Source: Oscheius onirici
Lineage: Eukaryota > Nematoda > Chromadorea > Rhabditida > Rhabditidae
Assembly (NCBI GenBank): GCA_932521025.1
Contig: OW051473.1
Coordinates: 8,680,001 to 8,744,000 of the forward strand
Reading direction: 5' to 3'
DNA length: 64,000 nucleotides
Both the position numbers and the translations under genes were made by a program. Of this stretch, positions 37,001-48,577 are shown piece after piece. How positions within the stretch are numbered: the stretch's first letter is position 1; every line of letters begins with the position of its first letter. The notes under the pieces are model-generated. The model was not told where the DNA came from. It worked only from the letters and a program-made list of their open reading frames with translations, and made no database searches.

Positions 37001-39048
37001 AAGAAGGAGCTGGCCTCGGCTCTTCTCAGCATTGTACAGCTATCCACGACTCCTGAAAGTTTTGCCTCAAGAGAAAGCTTGAATAGAGAGTCTCCTGCCT
37101 CCTTCCTGTATTCTAAGCGGTTCTGGTTAGCTGTAGCAGCTCTTGCTCTAGTAAAGGACAAGTCTTGGCTGGCGCTGGCTGATCAATGGAATGCTCTCGA
37201 AGCCCAAAGACATGAAATTCCTGACACTCTCTGCGAAAATCACGATGATGGTCATACAGCTGCTCAGGTCGGAATTCGTTGCAGTTTCATATATTCCGCG
37301 AAATTAGGTTTACTGCACAGTTTGTGACACGTCACTCTGTCGAGAATGCTTTACGGTTATGCACCTGAACAAGAAGAATCGAAGTCACCACGTGACACCT
37401 TTGGCTCAACCTACAAGATTAGCTGACATTGACATTCATCAGGGATGCGCCAGAATGCGGATGCAACAACTTTTGGTATGTGATTACTTATTCTGATTCC
37501 GAGTCCTTTAGATCTTGTTCCATGGCGATTCGCTGAACGGAATGGTAGAGCTCTCTGTTGATCCGTTCGCTGTCAGTGCTCTTGCACAACAAACAACTTC
37601 GAGCATCTCTTTCGCCGCCCAATCTAGGCAGTGTAGATTCTGTGGGAATGGGCTTGAATCTCCTCCACAGGTGAGAATTACAGCTGAGAGACAGAGAGAC
37701 TTCGAGACAGAGGCTTGGACAAGTCTTCGTTTCAGGTTCTGAACGGCATCTGCGGTCACGAAGACTGCATCCAGTTCAACCAAGTAGCATGTGAGAAAGT
37801 TCTTCAATGCGGCCATTATTGTGGAGGCATCAGAGGAGAAGAATCTTGTCTACCTTGCCTGACCTGTCATGCCGACCGTGAGTAACCTTTTGATTGTTAC
37901 AATTTTTCTGCTTCTTCAGATAATCAACAAGACGGAGACGATCTATGCGTGATCTGTTTCACTGATCGACTTGGTGCCGCTCCGGCAGTCCGACTGGCTT
38001 GCGGTCATCTCTTCCATTTTCTGTGCCTGAGAACAGTCTTGGAAAAACGTTGGAATGGTCCGAGGATCAATTTCCGCTTCATGAGATGCCCCCTTTGCAA
38101 TCTAGAGGTATTTTCTTAACAAACTTAGCATTTTACACTTATTTAAGCTCTCTCATCCTGGTTTAAATGACCTACTCGAGCCATTGCATGCTCTCGAACA
38201 AGATGTGAAGAACAAGGCTTTGATGAGACTCGAATACGACGGTCTTATGCAGTGTCAAGCTGTCATCGAGCCATCAAGGTACGAAAATTTTAAGTTTATC
38301 CTTCAAGTATACCTTTAGTGAGTTCTACAACAAGCCGGCTGAATACGCGATGGATCGCTACATGTACGTGCTCTGTAGCAGATGTCAGAAGTCTTACTTC
38401 GGAGGAGAGAGTCGCTGCCAACAAGCTCTGAATACGTCTCAATACAATCCGGAAGATCTTGTTTGTGGAGGCTGCTCTGATACTACTGGAACTCAAGTCT
38501 GTGGAAGACATGGAGTAGAGTATCTAGAATACAAATGCCGATTCTGTTGCTCTATTGCGGTATACTTTTGGTAAGTTGTCGTTCATCTACTTTCACATTA
38601 ATTGTAACGCGCCACGCCAATAGGCTATCAACACGTTAAAGGGAAACATTGACCGCGACGCACACAAGATCTTTCAATCTCCAAATATTCCAAAGGTCGA
38701 GCCGAAAACATCAAAAACAGCTGGAAAAAACTACACGCGGTCACTAGTGTTTTTGCACAAAGTTTCAAAGTGTTTCACCATTCATTCCGGAGAAAAACAT
38801 TATACAAGCTATGACAGAAATGTCAAATTATTACTTTCAGTTTCGGAACGACACACTTCTGCGCCTCTTGCCACGATGACTTCCAGCGACTGATGTGCCT
38901 TCCCAAAACTCAATTGCCTCATTGTCCAGCCGGCCCTAGAGGAATGCAACTGGAAGATGGGCCTTGTCCTCTGAAAATTGAGCATCCAGCAACTGGAGAG
39001 GAATTCGCTATGGGTTGTGGTATCTGTCGTAATATTAGCACATTCTAG
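25077..39048 (+). CDS. rpm-1: RPM-1/MYCBP2/Highwire PHR E3 ubiquitin ligase
   Basis: This is a complete giant signalling hub that controls axon and synapse growth, in worms mainly through the DLK-1 kinase pathway. Exons run from [13 protein letters not shown] to [10 protein letters not shown] with consistent phase wherever I checked. Domains in order: RCC1-like repeats with a Cys-rich insert (about 26.3-28.25 kb); PHR domain 1 (28988-29530, [14 protein letters not shown] and SGPSSDCG); PHR domain 2 (30520-30960, [20 protein letters not shown]); a filamin-like region (32.0-32.7 kb); the CELC..HM..H zinc motif with GWAGDCG (34.1-34.3 kb); a DOC/APC10-like domain (35.4-35.98 kb, [20 protein letters not shown]); a B-box-like CENHDDG segment (37.2-37.4 kb); a C3H2C3 RING (37.95-38.11 kb, CVICF to CPLC); and the tandem-cysteine domain (38.33-39.04 kb). 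The two cysteines I recall as the catalytic relay of human MYCBP2 are both present, in GGESRC (38416-38418) and YFCFGTTHF (codon split by the 38571-38840 intron). AATAAA follows at 39193. Confidence 0.95.
30323..30365 (+). other. GC-AG intron in rpm-1
   Basis: The exon ends in ATTTCTGAG and the next bases are GCAAGA instead of a GT donor; TTTGTTTCAG closes the 43-base intron. Reading through meets a stop 25 codons on, while splicing here joins AISE to DKIFGIQ in phase. Confidence 0.8.
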
Positions 39049-39380
39049 TCATTTTCTCCTTTATTTTTTTAGTATTTAAATAACCCCACTCTAATCACGT
39101 ACAATTTGGATCGTCCTTCTAGTCATAACAGGTTTTGATCACTTTTCTCTGATCTCTCACAAAGATTATTCGGGTTCTACTCGTTCTATCATAATAAAGA
39201 CTTTATTCTGGTATTGCACTCTCGTCCTCCTCGCAACATTCCTTATGGCACCCAAAAAGAGGGCCAGGATCGATGGATAGTGCTTTTTCGATGGCCAGTT
39301 GCCGTCTCGGCCCTCTGTGATCCGTACACTGTCTTCGTCCGGACCCCTCTCTCAACAGATCAGTTGCGGCCATTGGAGCC
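39049..39380. other. Short intergenic gap between rpm-1 and the BPI/LBP gene
   Basis: Both genes run on the plus strand, with 332 bases between the rpm-1 stop and the next ATG. The gap holds the rpm-1 3' UTR with AATAAA at 39193-39198. The spacing is somewhat wide for a trans-spliced operon but does not exclude one. No further element is recognised. Confidence 0.6.
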
Positions 39381-41572
39381 ATGCGGCTGCTCAAACTTTT
39401 CGCGTTTCTGGTAACTTTCACTTTTGTTGCTTCCTAAAATAGTTTTTCAGCTCTCGTTACATTTGACCACCACTCAGGCACTAAAAGATGCCGGAATTTT
39501 CGTCCGTCTCAATCAAAAAGCTGTCGATTACGTTGCTGGTAAGGTATTTCCCTAACTTTGTTATTGTTTTCATCAGATCTCGTCAGTGAAGCTGTTCCAC
39601 CACTCTTCAAAGACTTGAACCCTCCAGATACAAGCGCTCCTCCAGCGAAATCTTCAAAAACGCACATTCAAACTGTGGCGAAGCCAAAAACTAACATTAC
39701 TTTCATTGAAGGAAAAGGTAAATTTTGACTATTTTCGTTCAAAAAATTTGTTCAAGGCTTCCGAGCTGATGTTGTATTCCCATACATCCGTGTCTCTACT
39801 GATCTTGCCGTATCCGTCTTCATTTTCGAATATGCCGGTAAGAATTCAGAATAATTCTAAGGTTCTCTTTAGGAAGTTTCGAAGCAGAGCTTCACAATCT
39901 GACTCTCTCGATGGAACTGCATTACTCGAGGAATGAGACGACCAGGAGAAACGTGATAGAAGCTCCGCACTGTGCTGTGAACCATTCGGATCTGATTATC
40001 CACTTCCCACCAGATTCTGCTCTCACTTCTATCAGAAATGAAATTGAAGATCAGGTAACTATTTTGTACTTTCTTATTCTGGTTCAGATTATCAGTAAGC
40101 TTCGGTCAACCTTCTGTGACATGGCTGTCGAAGCGCTCCAGTTTGTGGATGACCAGAATATGGAAGAAGCTATTGCTGAGGAACCCTTGGTAGAATCAGA
40201 CGGCATTGAATTCAGTCCAGCCGAATTGGGTCTCAGTCTTTGCAAGGTACACTATACTTTATATATTTTACTTTTAAACTTAGCCTAAAACTGTAGTCGA
40301 AGAGGAGGCGATTGCTACAAACTTGCCAGTCGAGACTAATCTGAACAATTCGTCTCTTTCCTGGTCTGCGAACTTGTCGATGGCATTTCCGCCAGTTTTC
40401 CGAAAGGACGACTTAGTTTTTGGCGTAAACGGTGGAATTATGATGAATGGAATGACTGCTGAGGGAGTCGACATGCCGGCTACCGAGTTTAATCGTTCTC
40501 ACCTCGATTCACAGGTAGTTATTCGACTTTATTACACTAAAAACTACAGATGATTGGCATTGCGGTCAGCGAGTACGTTCCCAATACTCTTCTTTCTCAC
40601 ATTTACGACAATGATCTGGGTCGCTTCTCCGAAACTTTTACTGCTGAACATCTGCCAAAGGCACTCAAGAAAATTGGAAATCTAGTCTGCTCAAAGTGTT
40701 ACATCACCCTTGCTGGGAGCCTTGTCGAGTGAGTGACACTCTTTTGTTCAAAACCAAGATTTAGTAAGCCGGTGGTCCAAATAGACAAGAATCTCGGAGC
40801 CCGACTGAAAATTACAGCAAACTTGTCCATAAGTTTCCAAGGTCGACAGGATATGCATGAGATTATCCAGGCGACGACAACTATGCACGTTACGGTACTT
40901 TCAAATTGTAGTACGAGTTTATTTAAGTTTTAGGTGAAACCCACCATCAGACACTCGAGAATCTACGGAGATGTTTCTTTGACCAGCGTTGATGTGAACG
41001 TTTTCGAGGTACTTTTATGATTACAATTCGCGATAATCTTAATATTTTTGCTTCGAAAAGTTTCCTTTACAAGCCAATCCATTGTTTCAACCACTTTCGA
41101 AACAAAATGGCTTCCCTCGCGTATCGCATTGTTTTATATAGCAAAAAAGATCTTTTTAAAACAGTGAAAAAACTTTGTTAACGACTAAAACGGCGAGGAA
41201 ATCCAAAAGTGCAACTTAAAGTTATAAAAACTTTTCAGCTCGCTGTGAGCGGTACATTCGCCAAGCCAGTGGAACACTTGGTCTCTTTCGTTGTACCAAA
41301 AGTTTTGTGGCCTCAAGTAAAGAGAAGACTTCGCTTCGCTCTGAACAGACGAGGTAAAACTGTTTTGTACATCCTATTTTTGTTTCTCAGGCTTCCAACT
41401 TCCCGTCTTCTGTGGTCTCGAGTTCGAACACATGAAACTGTTCTACGTTGACCACGCTGCCGTGCTCACGACTGATTTCCGCTTTGATATTGAGATGTTC
41501 GTCGAAAAGTTCAAGAAATATCTCCAGTACAAGGCGTCGCTCAACCCTAACTTGCCAAAGTATCTTGATTAA
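39381..41572 (+). CDS. BPI/LBP/CETP-family secreted lipid-binding protein (NRF-5-like)
   Basis: Twelve exons join in phase to 530 residues: 39381-39410, 39451-39538, 39577-39717, 39757-39837, 39873-40054, 40088-40246, 40284-40514, 40550-40728, 40765-40894, 40934-41008, 41239-41353 and 41391-41572. A signal peptide is evident at residues 1-20 (hydrophobic core LLKLFAFLLSLHL). The first barrel begins DAGIFVRLNQKAVDYVADL, as in BPI family proteins. Two cysteines about 37 residues apart (in APHCAVNHSD and STFCDMA) match the one conserved disulphide of the family. A central proline-rich linker and a second barrel follow. The protein should be secreted and bind lipid. C. elegans has several relatives, including NRF-5; I cannot tell which is orthologous. 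Several NxS/T glycosylation sites are visible. Confidence 0.87.
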
Positions 41573-42061
41573 GGTTTGACTTGTTTGTTCTTTCATTATA
41601 AACTGTTCGACCATCTTGGAAGCCAGAAGGTTTGTTGAGTGATCTTGTCGATAAAAAGCAGAGATTTCTTTGGTTATTCTATTTTCGTCCCCAAAAATAG
41701 TTGTCTGCGTCTCTTAAATTTGGACAACTGATAAATTTAGATCAGTAGCTCGACTGGGAGAGCGCAGACCACTTTTGAGGACCGCTGTCAGTCATTATTT
41801 TCTGTTCAGACGTCGGCGGTATCTACATTTATGAATCAAATTGGAAGGATATTTCATTCAAAACAATGAAAAACTTGTGGTTGAATCAGTTTAGAGCTTT
41901 ACGAGAGAAGGAGAGGCACTTAGGGCAAGTCACAAAACTAGAAAACAAGATAATTTTAGGCAACAAGGAATCTCATAAAATAACGATCGATTGGGATGAC
42001 GATGCGCGAGTGAAAAGCTCACAATATTATTAAGGTTTTTCACACCAATTTGTCCATGGAT
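41573..42061. other. Convergent intergenic region with a tRNA D-arm-like scrap
   Basis: This lies between the convergent BPI/LBP (+) and LEA-like (-) genes. AGTAGCTCGACTGGGAGAGCGCAGACC at 41748-41774 resembles a tRNA D-arm/A box (AGCTCGACTGGGAGAGCG), but no anticodon arm, B box or matching acceptor follows, so it is at most a tRNA relic. Confidence 0.45.
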
Positions 42062-45000
42062 TTACAAAATGGTGCAACGCCTCTTGGGGGCGGTTTCGGA
42101 ACGCGTAGACCTGAGAGTATCGGTATTCTTCGAGGTCTTGACTTCAGCGACGGGGGAGATCTCCTTCTCGGGCTCGCTCACGACGGCAGCAGCAACACTG
42201 TCGGCGGTGTTGTCAACAGCCCTCTGGAAAATAACTAATTTTTCATATAAAACATGAAGAGAACTATTGGAGATGCAAGCTACCCGAAAATAAGCACCCA
42301 ACAGGTCTCAACCACGATTAAGGTTGCAGGTTCAACTCACGGAGGCTTCTACAATGGCAGAAGCTGTAGCTTCGGAAGCTATAGAGTCGGCAAAGGACTG
42401 AGAGTCGGTTAGATGAACAAAACTGCAAAGTTGGCTAAACTCTCACCTCGGTACTGTCGGCAGCGTGGGAGATCGAGGCAGCGAATCCGGCGGCAGCCTC
42501 ACTGGTCTTTTCAGTGGCGTCATGAGCCTTTTCCTTTACGTAGTCACGACCCTCGAGGAAGGCCTTCTTAGCCTCGGACATGGTAGATGAAGCATGCTCT
42601 TCAGCGGAGTGTTCGACCTCGACGGTCTTCTCGTAGGCCTTATGAGCAGTTTCTTTGACGTCTTCCTTCACTCCACCGAGGAAACTGGCGGCTCCTTCAG
42701 CCTGAATCAAAATTATAATTTCAACTGACCAAATTAAGACTTACGGCTCCATAGACCTTGTCCATAGCCTTCTGGGCGAAATCAGAAGCTCCATGGTCAA
42801 CGGTCTTGGCAGTCTCGGTGACAGACTCGCTCATGTTCTTGGTTCCCTCATCCAGATCTTTTTTAGTGTCGTAGAAAGCTTCGGTGACGGTGTTGGCAGC
42901 ATTGGAGACTATTTCCTTAGAAGACTCCCAGGCAGAAGTAGCGTTCTCTTTAGCCCATTCGCTGACATCGTGAGCTTTTTCGGAAGCAGCAGCGGACAGT
43001 TCAGAAGCGGTGTGTTTGGTGCTCTCCCAGGTTTCCTCACCCTTCACCACGGCATCTTCTTCAGCATGGTAAATCTTGTCGGCGGCAGCATCCGTAGCCT
43101 CTTCAGTAGATTTGGCAAAGTCGTGAGCAGTGGTCTTAGTAGCTTCCCAGACAGATCCGGCAGCTCCAGACAGAGTGAATTCGGTAGCGGGGGAGACTTG
43201 TTCAACGACGTCTTCAGCTTCCTGAGTGGCGGCATTGTACTGCTCGGAGATGGTCTGCTTCACAAATTCGGCATCGTCTTCAGCCTTATCGTCAAGATCC
43301 TCAGCTCCGTAGGCGATATCGTCTTTGGTGGGCTCCGAAGTCTCTCGGATCCATTCAGGGGCACCGGAAGCAGCCTCACTGATCTTTTCAGCAGCTTCTC
43401 CAGCCTGTTCCTTGATCGTCTCAGCGGTCTCGTGAGCGAAGTCCTGAACCTTGTCGACTGCATCTCCGACGGTATCCTTAGCGGAATCGTAAGCGTCTGA
43501 GACCTTATCAGAAACGCAGTGGGAAGCCTTCTGGATAGATTCAGCAGCTCCAAGAACTGCCTCGTGGATCTGTCCCTCAACTTCCTCGTCAATATCTGAA
43601 GGATCAGGTGAACACAAAAGATGCGTAATGGTACCTTGCTTGGGCTCGTGCTCGAGAGTCAGCGTGACGGGAACTGGTTCGTCGGGGTGCTGAGTCAGGT
43701 CCGTAGCGAGAGAAACACTGCCGAGTTCGGTGGTAAGTTCAGCGACAGGAGACGGCTCCTTGTTCAGAGTGAGATCAACAGCAGGAAAAACCGACTTCTC
43801 CCTCTTTTCCTCCTCGTCCTCTCCAAAGATATCAGAGGCCTTTTCCTGAAGGATTTTTATATTAAAGAAGCTCAAACCGATAGTACCTTGGCAGCTCCAA
43901 AGGCATCCTCAGCAACCTCCTGAATGTTGTCATAGGTCTCTTTTCCAGCATCAAACTGACAATTTTCAATCAAGAAAAATGATCTTTACTCACAGCAGAG
44001 CTGGCGAAATCCTGGACTTTCTCGCTGGCGTGTTTGGCAGCTGTCTTGGCGGAGGTGGCGGTCTCCTTAGCAAAGTCGGAAACATCAGAAGCAAACTGAC
44101 AAATAGATTGAAACACAAAAGATAAAGTGATTACCTCGTGAGCGGCGTTAGAAACATTTTCGGCTACATTACCGACAGTCCCTTTGGTCGACTCCAAGCT
44201 GTGTTCAATCTTGTCTCCCATGTCTTCGTGGTCAGAGTTGTTGATTTCCTGAAAACTATTTGATTAAATGCAGACGGAAGACTGCAAGAAGTTGATGAAA
44301 AATGGGTGCGAGATAACCAATTTCCACGAATTTCTCAGTAGTAGGGGTCGCACAACAGTGAGAGGGACTGGCAGTGCTTCAATCGATAGAAGCGTATTTT
44401 TGTTGCTGTTTTGATTGAAAATATTGTCAAGGAAGAGTCTTTTGTGGAGAGAAACTATCAAATGCCGATAGAAAACAAAGAGAGGCGTTCGAATGTTCGA
44501 GAGAGAGGGCATGACTAGTCCATGACTGGGCCAGCCAGCACGGCCTTTTGCATAATCCTCTCGAAATAGTATGATGAAAACAAGTCGCATTGGACATGAG
44601 AAATAGTTCTGGGACAAAAAGCAAAGGCAAATTTATGAGAAAACATCAGCTGTCAGGAGGTAAACACGCCTGTTGAGGAGGTCAGTGGGTTCGGGGCCCC
44701 GCCCCTTCACTACGTTTACGTGGAACGGGCGGAGGGGAGTAACATGGGGGAGAGTAAACAAGAGACAAGAAACCACAAAAACGTGCTAAAAACCGGTTGT
44801 TTACCCGGTATTGACCGGAGCTGAATCACAAACAACAATTGGGAGAAAAAGTTTGTGAGGAGTTCAATTCTTGGAACTTTATCATTTCGACACTCCCTCA
44901 CAGAAACAGCATCTATTTCGAGTAAAAGTGTACTTTTACAGAAAAAAATAAGAAGAAAGCTCTAACCTCTGTCTGAGGAGTGACGATGATCTTATCAGCT

Positions 45001-47026
45001 AGGTCCTCACTTTCACTAACTTCAGTGGGTGACGGGGGAGGAGTTACTTGCTTGGCGGCGACCTCCTGAAAACACACAGCAAATGATAAATGAATCGTAA
45101 TTGACGTCGCTCTGACAGATCGTGTCAAAATTGTTGTCACTCTAATGCGGCATTCCTGGGTTAAACCGGGCCAAAGTGCGTTTTTACCACCTGGTGGTTT
45201 GTTTTCCTCTGGGTGTAGCACATCATAAAGAGGAGCTCAGAGGGGGTGTAACAAACGAGGAGTTTCGAGGAGTGAAAGAGAGTCTCCGGAAGCAATCTAA
45301 TGTTGCAAACGTAATCTTCTAGAAGAGGGGCTTCCTAATTACTTTGAAAGGCAGACTGGGTTTTGGAGCTGCGTGTGCCCCGGGAATAAGTGCTATGACT
45401 CAATGTCAATGCATACGTTGCAGTCAATAAAATCAGAAATGTATGCGGCCAAGGAACAAGGGGCAGGAGAGAGATGTTTCCAAAACATTTAGAGAGTTTT
45501 TTTTATTGGCGCTGGGATCTAAACTAACACAGATGTTTTCTGCTCTTCACTAAGTGACGAGCATGTTTGTCAAAGAACTCTTGACGGAGATTTTTTTGCA
45601 AAACATTTCTGTACTAGAAGGCTTTTCAGGTATCCTCTAGATGTTGAGGTCTAAGGATTGACCAAGCAGTTTTCCAGAAGTAGATCTATTTCAAATTTCT
45701 TCTAAATTCTGTTTCAAATTCCAGATATATCTCACAGCAGCACTGACTGTCTAACTCTCTGACGTTCTGTTTCTCTGACTCTCTAGTTCTCGGATTCCTA
45801 TTACTCTTTCATTCTCTGACTCTCTCTGACTTTCTGGGGTCTGACGCTTGATCTCTCTGTGTTTCTGTCTCTTGAACCATATAACATTTGACTCTTCGAC
45901 TATCTGTCACTCTAACTCTCTGTCCGTCTGTTCCTCTGAATTTCTGACTCTATGGCTGTTTCCCCCTCTGCTCTCTGACTCTATCCCCCTTCATCTCTCC
46001 TGCATTCCAGTACACTCCCCTTGATTTGATGTTCTTCTTCCAAATCAGCCTGAACAGTAGGAAGGACATCGTCGACAATCTCGCGTGAGAGCTCGTCCAG
46101 CACGTGGGTGTCCATGTCGGGCGAATCCAACTGAAAAATTCACTATTTCCAATATAAAAAGCAAAGAAAGAGCCGGGTGCAAACAGGTGAAATTGTCCGA
46201 ACGCCGTGCGTGCTTTCTGCTACAATCGTGAAAACATATGGGATTGAAAGGCAGTTAAAAGACAATGAATCACGGTGCATTGGTCGCTTGTTTACAACGA
46301 ACTGATGAATGGTGAAACAGAGAACGGGGATGAGTGACCGGCGGAATGATGAAATAGGATTGAAGACGATGGCAGTTGGTGTCCCTCGCCAAATCTCCAA
46401 AAAAATCTATGCAAAACGATGACTAATTCAGGCTGCTGATGTTCTGGGAACATCTGTGTGCGAGAAAGAGTGAGTGACCCGCACTGACCCCTTGAACCGT
46501 TTATCGACAAGGACACGCGAGGGATAAACCACGGATTGAGCCAGCCCGGATATTGACGCCCATAAAACTGGAGCCACTGTTCAAATATCAGCCCATGTTT
46601 TATCCCGTAAAAGGCGTGGAAAAGGCCTCAACGAGCTACTCAAAAACGTTTCTAATGGACTGTGTTGGAAGAAGAGAGAGCAGAGAGAGTGTGTTGGCCT
46701 CAATCAAGAGGCCGGCGACTACCCGTTTTGGCGACTCTGCATAGCTCTTGAGGCTGTATTTGTGCAAATGAACGGCGAAATGTCAGAAGAACACGCGAGT
46801 GAGGGCCAAGAAAGAAAATCAGCTCACGGACCAGATTACGTTCATTGTAACCGCTAGACGGAGGCAATTGTCAGGCGCCTTCCCGGGGCAATTTTTGAGA
46901 GTCGCAAAAATTGGCCTCTCTTTCTCGAATGCGGAAAAAAGAGGGATGCGGCTGACCAACTGTCACCTTTTTTAACCCCGTACTGCTCACCTGGAAAGCG
47001 GGTGGAGAAGGAGTTCTATCAGCCAT
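42062..47026 (-). CDS. LEA-like amphipathic helical protein with CaaX prenylation motif
   Basis: Eleven exons give about 690 residues: 47026-46991, 46130-46014, 45065-44967, 44248-44135, 44095-43994, 43955-43887, 43845-43635, 43595-42745, 42701-42447, 42397-42341 and 42223-42062. All joins after the second exon keep phase; the 46014 donor is the least certain. The protein is built of loose 11-residue-like repeats rich in Ala, Lys, Glu, Asp, Thr and Ser (KEKAHDATEKTSEAAAGF, DSAKDTVGDAVDKVQDF, EWAKENATSAWESSKEIV). This is the composition of group 3 LEA proteins and of lipid-surface amphipathic helices. There is no signal peptide. The C-terminus is APKRRCTIL: a basic patch and CTIL, a CaaX box whose final Leu predicts geranylgeranylation, hence membrane anchoring. 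An intron at 43596-43634 is 39 bp and stop-free. The function is unproven: desiccation protection or lipid-droplet/membrane coating are possibilities. Confidence 0.78.
45735..46005. repeat. CTCTGACT-type low-complexity tract
   Basis: A pyrimidine-rich run of short units (CTCTGACT, TTTCTGACT, CTCTCTGAC) in an intron of the LEA-like gene. It is similar in flavour to, but less regular than, the minisatellite at 18424-18584. It may influence the adjacent exon end at 46014. Confidence 0.7.
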
Positions 47027-48577
47027 CCGTATTTCTAGCGAATCTTCTGGAAAATTTCAAATGTGAACGAGAAAACTGAATGAAAATCAAGGCAAAGAGG
47101 CAAAAAGCAGTGAGACAGAAGCTCCACAGCACGGTGTTAGTTTCGAAACGACGGAAAACACATAGGGCGAAAGTGAACTGCCACAAGCAAACAGCAGTTG
47201 ACACTACGCAAGTGTCATCTGAGAGAGCGAGACGCGGGAGGACGGTTTGGCCAGCTGCACTTGGCGAGCCGTCCAAGAGATCTATAAGAAATAGCGCGCA
47301 GTGGTTGAGATGGTCAGCACAAATCAATTCCAAATGTCGTCTACCAAAGAGTGCCCTGAGTCAGCATAGCGTAATGAACGGGTCGAATGCAGGGAAAGCA
47401 ATAAGAGGAACGCCTCTCAAATGGGCTGTACCTGTAGACAACACGTTCTACAGGTGGATTAGCAACTTTTTCAACGAGCTGGTGGTCGTCAAAGGCAGAG
47501 CAGCACTGATGGATATGGCGAATCGATTATAAGCGCGAACAGATGCTAAACTAGCGGGGCCGGATGTAAACTGTGAGGGGGTGAGGGTTGGACTTCTCTT
47601 TCTGCTTGAAACTTGAGGGACAGCATCGCATGTAAAATGATCCCCAACCTGCGGAAAGTTACACGTGTGTCGGAGAGGACCCACACTGAGCAAAAAAACG
47701 GTTAGAAAACTGCTGCAGCACTTTGGGTGAGAGCCACTGATTGCGCATTTAGTGTAAGAAATGCCAGTGATCGATGATGGCTGACGCAAACAATAAGAGC
47801 CAAGTTTCAAGTCTAAATCGAGTTTCAAAACAGGACATGCGTTCCTTTTAGAATTAGAGGAGACACAATTAGGACGCAATCTAAACTCCCGCCAACAATG
47901 CAATCTTCCCCTCTAAAGGAACGTTTCAGAGGAAGTTAAGGCTAAAGGAAGGTTAGGAAACAGTTTCGCAGCCTTATTGTTAGAACGGCCCGAGCTTCTC
48001 CCACCTCTCCAAAACTACAAAAGTCGTCAGCAACCATCTAGATAGGGGAGTGGAATATCCATCCTTCTGTAGTTTGGTAAAATTACTAACAACTTGCTAT
48101 GCAGTTGGATCGTTCCGGGGTAGGAATAGGCACCCGCCCGGCTGACTGAACGTATCGCTGAAGCGTCCTGAGCCCTCCGGAATCACCCGCACGCAAATGT
48201 ATCTCCTCGCATCTGACTTTGAATCGGGTTAAAACTTTAATTTTAATGATCCAGGGGCGGCTTTCCAGATTGTTACGAATGAGTCGAGAGATTTTCGGAC
48301 TAATTTGCCGAATGTGCGAACGGGATCATGTGCGATCAGAAAATAAAATTGAAAAATAACAAACAAGATCTTTACTTTCATGGAAACAAAGCTAACACAG
48401 CGTGTTAGCCAAAGAAATACACAATTGCGGAAACGAAATGAAAATCTTGCCAAATACGGAAAGTAAAAAGAGAAGTGGGAAAATGAGACAGTAGAAGTCA
48501 ATAACTGAACCGGAACATCTTTGGGTGACGTAGAAAGCCTAAGCAAAAATTAGAATCAGAATGCTCAGTACAAAGTT
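47027..48577. promoter_or_regulatory. Intergenic, upstream of LEA-like gene
   Basis: These 1.55 kb separate the LEA-like start codon from the end of the minus-strand zinc-finger gene, so they should hold the LEA-like promoter. A plus-strand open frame at 47080-47532 and a minus-strand one at 47448-47903 show no family, no start context and no exon partners. I see no defined motif. Confidence 0.45.

Noticed and set aside
41748..41774. tRNA D-arm-like sequence
   Set aside because: No anticodon arm, T arm or acceptor stem follows.
42793..43500. Plus-strand 235-codon open frame rich in Gly/Ser/Leu
   Set aside because: It is the shadow of the repetitive LEA-like coding exon on the other strand.
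47080..47532. Plus-strand 150-codon open frame upstream of the LEA-like gene
   Set aside because: Basic and low in sequence logic, no family, no exon partners; overlaps the expected promoter.
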